Assembly (NCBI RefSeq): GCF_037975245.1
Contig: NC_092582.1
Span: forward strand, 2,100,001 to 2,164,000
Direction: 5' to 3'
Origin: Apostichopus japonicus
Taxonomy: Eukaryota > Echinodermata > Holothuroidea > Aspidochirotida > Stichopodidae
Length of the DNA stretch: 64,000 bases
The stretch's first letter is position 1, and each line of letters opens with the position of its first letter. The notes under the pieces were generated by a model. The model did not search any database. It worked only from the letters and a program-made list of their open reading frames with translations, and was not told where the DNA came from. The position numbers and the translations under genes were made by a program. This document shows positions 10,455 to 21,232 of the stretch, in pieces.

Positions 10455-12425
10455 CTGTGGCCCTCAAACTGGAATGGTTATTAACCACAGTCCCAATATC
10501 TTAAAAGTGGATGGAAAAATAATAACAGACACGCGTGATATTGTGGAAGCCTTCAATAAGTATTTTATTGAAGTGTGTCAAACTTACCTAGTTAACAACC
10601 AGCACAACAACTGTGATACTTTCCCTGAGGTTAGGAAGTATGTAAACGCCAAATTACCACAAGGGGAGACATTTAATATCCCAAGAGTAACTGAACAGTA
10701 TGTTTTGAAGTATCTGCAGTCGCTTGACCCTAACAAAGCGACCGGTCTCGATGAAATAAGTGCGCATGTATTAAAGATAAGTGCAATTGAAATTACTCCC
10801 AGTATTACACGAATAATAAATCAAAGCATTGATACTGATGTATTCCCATGTAACTGGAAGGAAGCTAAGGTTATCCCGAGTTTTAAAACGGAATCCCGCC
10901 ATGATTTATCGAACTACAGGCCGATTGCAATTTTACCAATTCTCTCAAAAATAATTGAAAAACATGTCCACCTAGCCCTCAGTAAGCATTTGAATAAGTT
11001 TGACCTTTTACGTAATACACAGTCGGGTTTCAGGGAAAAGCATTCATGCGAAACGGCGCTATTGAAGGTTGTAGATCAGTGGATGGAATCTATTGATAAG
11101 GGGTATATTTTGGGAACTGTTTTCTTAGACCTCAGTAAGGCATTCGATTTGGTAAACCACGAGATTATGGTAACGAAACTACGTATTTATGGTCTATCGA
11201 GTAAAGCGATTAATTGGTTCAAATCCTATTTAGTTAATAGAAGTCAATGCACATACTTAAATGGTGTTTTATCGAGTTCAAGACGAATTGCATGTGGTGT
11301 ACCCCAGGGAAGCATTCTTGGTCCACTTCTGTTCTTAATTTATATTAATGATATAGATCTCACTCTGGAATATTGTTCAGCGGATATGTATGCTGACGAC
11401 ACAACATTTTATGCCAGTGATACATCTACCATTAACTTGAATAACAAATTGCAAAGAGACATGGAAAAAGTTAGTGCCTGGTGTGACCGAAATAAAATGG
11501 CAATCAACACCACTAAAACGAAGGTATTGTTGATGGGATCTGGTCAGAGACTGGCTTCATTACCTGACAATGCAAATACTCTTTCTGTGACACTCGGGGG
11601 CAAAATTCTCAAGACTGTCAAATATGAAGAACTATTAGGTGTAAAAATTGATAACAATTTATCCTGGCATATTCAGGTTGACAACGTTTGTAAAACAGTC
11701 TCAAATCGCCTTGCCTTACTGAGACGCATACAACCATATATTGATTTAAATACGAAAATTATCTTCTATAATGGGTATGTACGACCCATTCTAGATTATT
11801 GTAGTATAGTCTGGGGTACGTGTGGAGCAAATGATTTACAAAAGTTGTTACATATACAAAAAGCAGCAGCGCGTATTATTACGAACTCGGGAAGATATGA
11901 AAGCTCGACAGAATTATTTAAAATGCTAAAGTGGCACCCTGTCGATACGCAAATACGTATACGACGATTGATCATGATGTACAAGACCATGAATGGCCTC
12001 TCCCCAAATTATCTAACCCAGTTATTCAACTTTACGCACGAAATTCATAATCACAATTTGAGATCCACGACCCAAAGTAACTTATACCTGAAAGATGGTA
12101 AAACGGAATATCACAAGCGTAGATTTTCCTTCATAGCTGCCAAAGAATGGAATAGTTTGCCAGCTGAATGCAAGCATGCCAAATCTTTACCTATTTTTAA
12201 ACGTTTAGTCAATGAATTTTTCAAGTCTTAATCATCTCATTACGCTTTTATGTTCTATACTCATTTTTACAGTTTTGTGATTTACTGTTGTATATTTGTA
12301 TGTTTAATTGTCTTACTCTTTGTTTATTATTTTATAATATTATTCTTTTTATATTGATTGTATTTTAGGGCCTCGGGGAAGATTAGCTGTGGCTAACCGA
12401 GTCACCCTTTTAAAGGTTAATAACA
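10455..12425 (+). mobile_element. 5'-truncated CR1/L2-like non-LTR retrotransposon
   Basis: The element begins just before the linker that normally separates endonuclease and reverse transcriptase in CR1/Jockey-group LINEs; no endonuclease sequence precedes it. Its 3' UTR of about 190 bp includes a small stem, TTAGC-TGTG-GCTAA, in the sequence GATTAGCTGTGGCTAACC around 12382-12399, a common feature of such 3' ends. Five-prime truncation is typical of target-primed reverse transcription that stops early. I could not fix either boundary exactly and saw no clear target duplication. Family placement within the CR1/L2/Rex1 group is inferred from the protein style only. Confidence 0.85.
10474..12234 (+). 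CDS. LINE reverse transcriptase (ORF2, 3' part, uninterrupted)
   Basis: A 585-codon frame without stops or frameshifts encodes the reverse transcriptase half of a LINE ORF2 protein, which copies the element's RNA at a nicked genomic site. The N-terminus (about residues 1-60) resembles the linker before the RT domain. RT blocks follow in order: NYRPI at residue 147, the GFR block near 190, motif A FLDLSKAFD at 217-225 with catalytic Asp219, motif B QGSILGPLLFLIYIND, motif C YADD at 306-309 with Asp308 and Asp309, and then LGV-type and YNGYVRPILDYC blocks. The C-terminus has the LHIQKAAARI block and a basic tail ending in FKS. All three catalytic aspartates are present. The apurinic-type endonuclease expected upstream is missing, so the copy is dead on its own. 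The Met at 10474 is the first in frame, not a proven start. The open frame suggests recent insertion. Confidence 0.95.
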
Positions 12426-13121
12426 GTTCCTAACGGATATAAAAGTACCGTAACCTTTGCTATATTGGAAAGATAGGTATCATATTTTATCATCACATGG
12501 GGACTTTGCTGAGATCACTAGCTCAAACTCCTTCCTAGCCAATACGTTCTCTGGTTCTTTTTTAATTTAAAATAAAATACCCAAAATGACCACCCCCTTA
12601 TTCAAATATCAGGCCATATTCCAATTTCTCGATTTTGCGCCATGTGATATAATAAGCCTAGTGTGACGTAACAGTGACGTGTTCGACTGTCATCATATAA
12701 TATTGTGGATCAGTTCTGTCTGTTTCACTCTTCTTTCTCAAACCATTTCAAATGCCTTAACATATCTTATTTAAAGTTTCGATAAGTAAGGAGGATAGAA
12801 TATATTGGTTGCTAAGTAACTAACCAAACAAGCTAATATTTGAATGAATTGAATTACTCAGTAGGTTAAAGTTAATGACTGATTTGTGTCTGTTTGTTTG
12901 TTTCTCTCGTAATTTCTAAATCGATCAATCAAGGTATCTTTTCATATGGATCGGGTCACCAATTAGTTACGTAACATCTGTCAACTCGCCTGTTATGAGA
13001 TAACTCTTTATAACTTCCGTGGAATCTGCTAGTTAGTTTTTAAAGGGGTTACGGTATACCGTAGTTTTTGTTTATTTTATTCTAAATCATAATTATTTGC
13101 ATTATAAGCCTACGTACCATT

Positions 13122-13134
<13 letters not shown>
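12426..13134. other. No gene recognised
   Basis: AT-rich DNA between the LINE and the TA array; nothing could be supported. Confidence 0.45.

Positions 13135-13210
<76 letters not shown>
13135..13210. repeat. (TA)n/(TG)n compound microsatellite
   Basis: About 60 bp of AT dinucleotides followed by a short TG run. Confidence 0.95.
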
Positions 13211-13212
<2 letters not shown>

Positions 13213-13302
13213 ATATAGTATCTCTTTCGAGATCCAGCTTTAGGAATCACAAATGATTTCGAGTTGGTTAGCATCATGTTTGATCTCTAGAGTAAGGCAA
13301 AA

Positions 13303-13448
13303 TATGTCACCAAAAACAGAACTAGTATTGTTCGATACAGGTGACAAACGCCTACAGTGGAATTACGACCTTCCTTACCGGTTTCGAACCTCTGGACATA
13401 CAATCAGCGTCCATAGCCTAGTGGTTAGGGTGTCCGCATACAGAGTGT

Positions 13449-13453
<5 letters not shown>
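13303..13453 (+). mobile_element. tRNA-derived SINE, family 2 (3'-truncated copy)
   Basis: Matches 28092-28242 almost base for base: TATGTCACC start, GACAAACGCCTACAGTGG block, and TTCGAACCTCTGGAC block. The A box TAGCCTAGTGG (13414-13424) is present. The copy stops after GTGTCCGCATA, which is itself partly duplicated, and runs into a TA array, so the B box and the 3' body are missing. The TA array probably replaced or interrupted the SINE. Confidence 0.75.
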
Positions 13454-13497
<44 letters not shown>

Positions 13498-13514
13498 ATA
13501 TATATATATATATC

Positions 13515-13592
<78 letters not shown>
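13453..13592. repeat. (TA)n microsatellite
   Basis: An AT array of about 140 bp with a few interruptions, directly abutting the truncated SINE. Confidence 0.95.
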
Positions 13593-13594
<2 letters not shown>

Positions 13595-15522
13595 TATATA
13601 GTAATAGTAATTTATTTATTTATTCTTATATATCATGTTTCAAGGAAGATCTCAGACCTTTTAAACTACTCATGAATGAGTCACGTGAGTAATGATAAAT
13701 GCATCTTTCTGTGTTATATCGTCTGGTTACATACTCAACCATAATATATCTGTTGACAATTTTTTGCTTTTATTATTATTACTATTATTATTCAAATTCG
13801 CTTCCCGTCTTTTTTTCCAATTAAAGAGAAAGGGATCGCGAAAAGTTAGTTGAGTGTTTTTTTGCCAAAACATTCTCTTCACTCAGTCGAAGTTCTTTAA
13901 AAGCGAAGCATCCATCATCTTAATGTAACCTGGATACGAAAAAGTGCATTCGAACCAATACTAAGTGGTTCAGACAACCATCTTAGTCAACAAATTAATG
14001 CTGTCAATACAACTACACCAATACTGAAACGGCAGAGTATTGTTTGGGTAAAAATTAACACCAATTACCATAAGCGGCGTGTCGCATATTACTTGTAAAC
14101 GCTGTGTGATAATTATTAACAGTTACATATATGAACAGTTACAATAGGCATGTGTCTTCCTGTGACGAGCTTTAAAGTTGATATAATATCCTTACTTTTG
14201 GTGAGAGGTTTTCTGTCCAACATTTCTGTCGGTTTACAGCGACATAGAGCAAGCATAGCTCAACTTCATCTCCACCAAGCGTTCCGATGTTAGGCATCTG
14301 ATATTTTATCGCACTAAAAATTGTGAAATTCTGTGTATACTGTATGCGAGATCTGGAAATATTTTTGGCAGTTTAATCAAAGAATTTTGAAATAAAGGAT
14401 TTATAAGTATTTAGTAGAAAGTGTTTGAAGCGAGTGTTACATTTTGAATGGTTTCAACTTCTTATTCATTACGCTGTGAGGAACCAAGGGACCAAGACGT
14501 TTACTTCACTAAAACTTCCACTTTGATCAAATTTTTCAGCTTTTCATAGTCGAATGGAATTATTGCTCCATAAGCTCTCATTTTTCATGACATTTGTACA
14601 TGAAATTAATAGTTGTTTGGCAAATGTAGATGTAATACGTACGAATTTACTACATGCATACTGTTGACGAGTATATAGCGTGTATGGTTGCTAAATACAA
14701 AGGGAAGATAACTTAACCAATTTGGCATTTTAAAGTTCCACTTTTGAGGTTTTTAGTGATTCACCTTTTTCACTTCATAGCTGAGATTGCTTTTCCGTTG
14801 TCATAAAGCATGATTTTTGTCTAAATCCTGTCTTATACTTCACCTGTACAGTTTCAAATTTGGAGATTCCTGCAGTGAAAATGAGTTGTGCATGAATACA
14901 CGCACAACCACGGATAAATCTTTGCTGTATCTTTGCTGTATAGTATCGGAGACTACTGTTATTTTTTATAATTGGAAAGAGCAAGCCTACAACATATACG
15001 ATTGGATCTCAAGTAAGCCAATGTAAACAACTATTGCAGAACTGAGTTTTGTACGTGGAACAGATCGCAAGAATTTCTGGGCAGTGTTATGGTACAGTTA
15101 TCTAATCTTTTCATCAATGGACGGCTACTTCCTTTACCAGAAAATGTGTGTTTAGGAGTGAAAATCTTACAAGCTTACCAGCAAGGTTTTTTACCTGTCC
15201 TTCAAGTTTAACTTGTTAGTTCTGTGTATACTTTGCTCATCATTGTAGAATCTTACAAAGCAACCAAAGCAATAAAGAAAGAAAAAAATGACACATTATG
15301 AAATTTGAAAGAGAAAACTTAAAAATACGCTAAAAATATTGAAAACAACTTTTGTCAAGGTATATATATTGAATAACTTTGTCGAACGAGTTTCCTAAAA
15401 ATTTCCTACAGACAGAATTTGACATGAATTTCATAGAATTTATCAATTTTTCAAGCTTGTCAAAAGAGAGTTTTTGGTTACTTTGAAAAACTAGTTTTGC
15501 TGGACTCCCAGAGGACGGGACA
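13593..15522. other. Upstream region of the receptor gene; nothing specific seen
   Basis: No TATA-plus-initiator arrangement or upstream exon could be defended. Any 5' UTR exons of the receptor would lie here but cannot be recognised by eye. Confidence 0.4.
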
Positions 15523-15825
15523 ATGTGTATGCAGCAGGAGTTATGGTACTATAACTACACCACTAATAACAGCACCTTCCATCATCGCAGACTCTCTGTT
15601 GTATTGGAGGCGCTTACCTTGCTTCTAATCCTTACCGTGGCACTGTCAGCCAATCTATTCGCCATTGTGGCGATCCTGAAATCATACAACGGAAGGAATA
15701 TACATTATATATTTATACTGAATCTATTTATCACAGATTTGGGTATCACGCTAGCTTGTATGATGTTTGCATTATACGACGTATTCAACCCTGGTTATAT
15801 TAAGTGCTTCGACTTATTATGCAAG
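15523..15825 (+). CDS. GPCR exon 1: N-terminus, TM1, TM2, ECL1
   Basis: Codes residues 1-101. The ATG at 15523 is the first in frame and gives a short extracellular N-terminus with sequons, then TM1 (about 29-52) and TM2 (about 62-87). It ends AAG|GTGAGT, a strong donor in phase 0. The last codons include Cys100, the conserved 3.25 disulphide cysteine, so the intron falls exactly at the top of TM3. A second Met (residue 3) could also serve as start. Confidence 0.85.
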
Positions 15826-18518
15826 GTGAGTTGACGCCACCACATTTCATTTCATTTTCATTTCAACCATGTGATAACATACTTCATATTGTCATTATGT
15901 TGATCAGACACAACTAAATCGTCAAATTAATTTGGTCTCACACTTGTTTTTCTCTAATTACATCTAATCTTTCTCTCATGGGATATATGGTACGTTGGCC
16001 ATGCATCGAGACAGCTTCCAGTTTGAGAATTGCAACCATATAAATTAAGAAAGCCTCTAGATTTGATCTTAAAATACATTCCTCTTTAAGGCTTTGTACA
16101 GATGGCGTTACTTCCATTAATGTTGCTCTCAAATTTTTTTCCTAATTCCTAATTTCCCAAAATTGCGCACTACAATCATGTCCATGTCCATTAACTCGAT
16201 TCAACATTCAATTCCTCCTCGTCATCACTTCATTTCAAACTTCATATGACCAACCGGTTTTTAAAGGCGGCGCTATTTAGTTTCTCTGCTGTATTGTTAA
16301 GAACTCGAAGTCTACATATCTAGGTGGGCCTATATATATATATGTTTGCATACACACACGCACACACTATATTATATAATATTATATTATATTAAATTAT
16401 TGTTTTATATATTTCTTTTGTACCATACAGGTGCAAAACTACATGGGCCTTGTATTTCATCTGAGTAATGTCTTTGCCGTGTGTTTGATTGCGATCCATC
16501 GTTTTCTGGGAGTAGTGGTTCCGGACCGGATCACTATCCGTAAGATCCACGCCTACGTGATGCTCGGAGTCGCCTGGGGAATTCCCTCTATCGTAGCTGT
16601 GTTCCCTGCTAGTGGGTTATTATCTGCCTCTGTCTACACCGCAGGTGCGCATGCGTGTTCCCCCGATTGGCACGATTCTTGTCCATTCTTCATCCTCATG
16701 ATCATCTTCCTCTACGGAATCGCTCTTCCGACAATGAGTATCTGCTACTCCCTCATCATCAGAGAAATAAGACGCAGTGAGGCGAGGCTCCGTAAGACCA
16801 AAAGTAGGCCAAGCCCTATGAGACCAACTGTCGCTAAATATCAGAAAGGACGAGATAGTCTCCGGGATACTTCGGAAACTAATTGCGGCCAGGAAAACAA
16901 CAACATATCTACGGTCAGTATACAGGTCGCCATGACAACTAATGAAGAGCGTGAGAGACGGGTGTCTACGAAGCAAAGTGTGAAGCATAGAAGACATCCG
17001 ACACAGAGGAGAGCCAACATGTCGGCCGACAAACGAGTTGCTCTTACGTGTAAGTATACTATAAGTAACCAATTAAAACATTGCGCATGGCTGTCTCACA
17101 AGAGGAATTCTATGTCATTACAGAGGCTTTCCTTAGTTTCACAATTTGGTTAGCATATAGCACCTTTTAACTTGAGAAAGGTTGTTTATTCTTTAAGGTA
17201 GCATAATGGATATAGATTCCCTACTGACGTTTTCACTAAACAGCTCAAGTATAAAGTTATATAAAGTATACCTTACTTGAAGAAGCTCTCACTAGCTAAA
17301 CAAACCTGTTAACTCAACTATAATTTCCCTACGTTGCTTTTAAGGCCTCAAGTGGTCTACACGTGACTCAAATTGCTCAATTTCCGCGCCATGTGTGCTG
17401 TTGAAGTACATATGTGCAACTTCAACATCCAAGCCAAAAACCTATAATTGGTAACATATCGAGAGAGAGAGAAAAAATGTTCATATGTTACTATCTGGGA
17501 CTTTTCTAGACATTTTAAACTCTACATTGAATAAAGGAAGGATTGAACATAAAATATGCTTTATGTTAGTCATTAATGTTCAACATACGGGAGCCTCAAG
17601 AAAACAAGTAAACAAGAAAGCTATGAAACCAATTATTAGTCACTTGACTGAAAAAAATAAATAAAAAGAAACACATTTTATTTCAAACAGGCTGTTTACG
17701 TTTGCATTATTAATTGGAGACAATTTATTCAGTTGGCACAAAACGTCTAAGGCACTTCGTCAATAATTTCCATTACAACTAGCGCGTTAATTAAGCTTGT
17801 GGAAGAGCCTTCCAGTCGGGGTTACCACTGAGACACTTTGCACCTGTCAGCCTGTACGCGTGTGCACGTCATGGGCGGATTGGCCTATACCGGGTCGGAA
17901 CCGGGCTTGATGTTGAGTTACCGAAGGTGCCGATTTCTTTTGGTCACCAACATAGCTAGTTTGGTCGAGTCGATAAATGCGTCAGTTGTTTTAAGGCCCC
18001 AATTCACCGCGTAGATAACTGATTTTTCTGCGCCAGCCAGCCTCGGTGTATGCGTGTGTTTATGTACTAATATGTTTGTGTTTGTTTTTCTGTGTTTTTT
18101 GCGCGCGCGTTTTGTGAGTCTCTGCGTGTATTGTTTTATGTGTTGATTGGGAGTATACTTTTGCTATTATAACACTAAACTAATGTGCTCAACAACAACA
18201 ACTGATTTTTTTCCCCTTTTAGGTGGATTGATAGTGTCGACAAGTTTCGCGTGTTGGACGCCATACTTCATCATACACGCTACGTGCGCATGGGATCTCG
18301 TACCGAGTCACGGTTTGGGAGTATTTGCAAAATGGCTCCTCTTTTTCAACTCAGCTCTCGACCCTGTCATTTACGTGGCCTTCAACAAACGTCTCAGGAC
18401 CTCTATTTGTAAGAAGAAACTGGATACTGAGAAGTACACCACGGAGAGGCGACGGCAGAGTATACCTGCTGAATCAGAATTTAAAGAGACCAATGATACG
18501 GAACGAAATAAGAATTAA
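15523..18518 (+). CDS. Class A (rhodopsin-family) orphan GPCR, three coding exons, 405 aa
   Basis: Joining 15523-15825, 16431-17049 and 18223-18518 gives one open frame of 405 residues with all seven transmembrane segments. It should be a plasma-membrane receptor signalling through G proteins; the ligand is unknown. The N-terminus carries N-glycosylation sequons (Asn11, Asn15, Asn16). Landmarks are Asn44 (1.50), Asp72 (2.50), Cys100 (3.25), Arg125 (3.50), Trp150 (4.50), Pro201 (5.50), CWTP with Trp319/Pro321 (TM6) and DPVIY at 354-358 (TM7). ECL2 has Cys177 and Cys185 as possible disulphide partners. Two deviations stand out: the DRY site reads H-R-F (124-126) and NPxxY is DPxxY. The third intracellular loop is long, about 90 residues, Arg/Lys/Thr-rich. 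Position 7.43 is Phe, so it is not an opsin. I cannot assign a named subfamily. Confidence 0.88.
15826..16430 (+). other. GPCR intron 1 (605 bp, phase 0)
   Basis: GT-AG intron. Contains a (TA)-rich stretch near 16330-16420 just before the acceptor. The - strand frame inside is not supported as coding. Confidence 0.8.
16431..17049 (+). CDS. GPCR exon 2: TM3 to ICL3
   Basis: Preceded by a pyrimidine-rich acceptor ending ACCATACAG and opening with GTG CAA in phase 0. Codes residues 102-307 plus one base: TM3 with HRF at 124-126, TM4 with Trp150, ECL2 with two cysteines, TM5 with Pro201, and the long basic ICL3. Ends CGT|GTAAGT, a strong donor in phase 1. Reading through instead would add about 34 residues before a stop and lose TM6-TM7. 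Confidence 0.88.
17050..18222 (+). other. GPCR intron 2 (1,173 bp, phase 1)
   Basis: GT-AG intron between ICL3 and TM6. No further exon was recognised in it. Confidence 0.8.
18223..18518 (+). CDS. GPCR exon 3: TM6, TM7, C-terminal tail
   Basis: The acceptor TTTTTTTCCCCTTTTAG is excellent. The split Cys308 codon (T|GT) joins exon 2 cleanly and yields TM6 with the CWTPY motif and TM7 with NSALDPVIY. The tail of about 45 residues is basic, with a possible helix-8 start (FNKRLRTSI) and Cys370 as a possible palmitoylation site. The stop is TAA at 18516. Confidence 0.88.
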
Positions 18519-18772
18519 AACTTAAGAAAACTTAGAAAATGGCTGTTTCTTATAGAAACTTTCATAATAGATTGATTCAGACCACATCGTCATGTAGGCG
18601 ATAAACGTACTCCTAAAATCTCATTTGATTGTCTGGGATCAAAGTTCATTATAACTTGATTAGGTTAGATTCACAAAGTTACTTTCAGATGATGTGAAAA
18701 TGTTATAAATGTCTTGTATGCTGTTCAAATGTGATTGATAAGAATATGAAATTGCATCTGATAACAAAAAAG

Positions 18773-18778
18773 AATAAA
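18773..18778 (+). promoter_or_regulatory. Candidate polyadenylation signal of the GPCR
   Basis: AATAAA about 255 bases after the receptor stop codon. Distance and orientation fit; it is not proven to be used. Confidence 0.45.
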
Positions 18779-19330
18779 TTATAATCGAGTAAGATGATTA
18801 CTTATGAAAAAGGCCTTACTTAGATTTACTAACCTTTTTCAGCCTGACTTTGATCACAAAATATTTCCGAAAAATTCAAAACAAGTGTTGTCTTAAATTA
18901 TCATGGGAGACCCTTCTATTGAATTTGATAGGTCAATCAAACATGTTAAGTGTAAATAATAAGCCTCAAAATTACAAATCAAGATTTACTTTTTGGGTGT
19001 GCTAAGTGAGAAAACCAAAAAGTATAAAAAAGTGCACATGAACAATAATCACAGTATCAGTAACTACATAAGATAACAATGGAGTCACATGATTCAAGTA
19101 ATTAGCGACAAAATTCGACGATTGAATTTACAAGTAAGCTTAGGCTGTTTGTTAAGAGTTTTAATACACATAAACCACACCAAGGAAACACCAACTATCA
19201 GTTCAGAAGATGACCAATCCTGTTACGTCTTCAAAAACATTCCTTTAGGGAACTGGCTCGGAATAAGGATTGACGCTTTCGCGAAAAGACTTAACGTTCT
19301 TTTTGCCAGGTGAAAAATTGTAATATTAAT
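18779..19330. other. No gene recognised
   Basis: AT-rich DNA downstream of the receptor; nothing could be supported. Confidence 0.4.
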
Positions 19331-20095
19331 ATTACTACCACTGTCACATGTTAACTCCGTCGTCACCGTCACCGTCACCGTCACCGTCACCGTCAACGAA
19401 ACCATCTCTACCGCTACTGTCACCATTATCACCATTGTCCGAGCCAACTCAAGCCCCTCTCGCTTTATTAATACCGTCTCCATAACGACGATGTTAAATG
19501 TCGCCATCACTACAGCTATCACCACAACCACTGTAGAACAACCCCTATCCCTGCCACTGCTTTTAGCCCCTTCTGTACCTGTAAGGGGTGGTAACCCACT
19601 ATACCGTAACTGTAGTAACACCTCTGCTGTCGATGCCATCGTCGCTGCCAGAGTAACTTTCTCAACGAACTGCTACCATCGTTATCCCCACCGTCTGGGC
19701 AATGGTGGCCTCTATCCCTAAATACATATTACTATCTACGTTGTGGCCATTACCACAGTCACTGTTTAACTATAACCCTTCCACTTACCATTGCTTGTCT
19801 CCCCGTCTCTACCCTTTAGGGTGGTAAAACACTACCGCAGCAGTGATGCCGTTGCAACCACCACCGTCATTACCACCAACGACATCGTCACCGTCATCGA
19901 AATAATCCCAACGTTATCACCACTGTCAGTGCCATCATTACCCCCCGATATATATCACCACCTCTTGTACTTTGTCGCCATTTGCCACAACCACGGCCAA
20001 CGCAACCACGACTGTATACAACCCCCACCCCCTCCACCCACCACCACCCTTTCCACTGCGTATCTCTCCCTCCATGCCCGTTGGAGTAGTAACAT
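19331..20095. repeat. Degenerate CAC/CCA/ACC triplet-rich region
   Basis: About 760 bp dominated by ACC, CAC and GTC triplets, with a near-pure hexamer block (CACCGT)n at about 19363-19394. It reads as Thr/Val/Pro-rich frames on both strands, which is a composition effect. It looks like an old decayed triplet microsatellite. Confidence 0.75.
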
Positions 20096-20912
20096 AGACA
20101 ATCATACGCGAACAAATACTGAAACATTTTACTAGGAAAAGTTCACTCTCGTGCAGTCGTTAAATGTTTCTTTAAATTGTATAAAATAATAATAATATTA
20201 GTTAAACCACTTTGTTTTGCTCATTGTCGTCGATGTTGAAAACAACAAATATAGGACGACACAAATCTATTGTATTGGAAAATTGAATAGCGCCACAGTT
20301 TCGAACGCCTTTATAAAGGCCTTTTGAGTTAATTTTCAAATTGGTGATGTTTTAGTTTGATACTAAAATCACGCAACAATGTATTTCATTAACTGAATTC
20401 CGTAGTCGATGTTCAAATAAAAAAGATTTTAACATTTCCAAATTTATTCTACCACCAATTAAATATATCTGGGCGACGAACCTATTTGTAATAATCGAAT
20501 AATAGAATAGGCCTATTATATGTATTCCATTGAACGAAATAAATCGCGGACCAAGTTCGATCAATTGTAATCTTCTTTTGTGCAATACATTAAAACCGAG
20601 CTGCATTCCAACAACACTTTTCGGCTTTTTGAGCAATGCTGCGTCAGATCGATGTGGCTGGTAATTCAAAGCGGTTGGACCATCTTGTGTAACTTTGGTC
20701 ATTCAATCCCAACCATTCCCCCCCCCCAAAAAATAGACAGTTTCGCAAAAAATCAAGAGGAAAACGCAGTCTATTTTCTGGCGGTTTTCATGACAGTATA
20801 TTACAGTAGGCTAATGTTGCAGTAATGCTGATATTTCAGTTCTAAATTGGCAATATATTTCACAACTTGATTTCCTGGAAGAATTGTCGAAATAACATTA
20901 CATATATGAACT
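20096..20912. other. No gene recognised
   Basis: Nothing could be supported apart from the 8-bp target duplication TATGAACT at its end (20905-20912). Confidence 0.4.
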
Positions 20913-21224
20913 CAAGGGCGTAGGAACCGGGGGGGGGGCGCCAGCCCCCCAGTGAAAAATGTGGAGGGGCGGAAGTATCATTCCGCCCCCCCCCCCCCGC
21001 TTCGCAAGTCAGAAAACCCCTTTTTCATTTCCAAATGAGAAAAAAAATCTCATTTGGAGCACCAAATTGCATCTAAGGCCAGGTGAAAATACAAAATTAA
21101 GTTTACAAAATGAAGTGGGTGTTGAAGTGTGCTATATTGCACCCCCTCCTTAGACCCCTCCCCTAGGCCGGCCATCAATCTTCAGCCCCCCCCCCCCACT
21201 CAAAAGTACCTTCCTACGCCACTG
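20913..21224. mobile_element. hAT-type MITE (312 bp) with perfect 8-bp target duplication
   Basis: The ends are imperfect inverted repeats: CAAGGGCGTAGGAACC on the left and, as complement, CAGTGGCGTAGGAAGG on the right. The sequence TATGAACT occurs immediately on both sides (20905-20912 and 21225-21232), an exact 8-bp target duplication as made by hAT transposases. The right end, CAGTGGCGTAGGAA, is the common hAT terminus style. The interior has several poly-C/poly-G tracts and no transposase, so it depends on an autonomous relative elsewhere. Confidence 0.88.
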
Positions 21225-21232
21225 TATGAACT

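Noticed and set aside
15523-18518. Opsin identity for the receptor
   Set aside because: Position 7.43 is Phe, so the retinal-binding lysine is missing; Lys344 lies at the wrong place in TM7.
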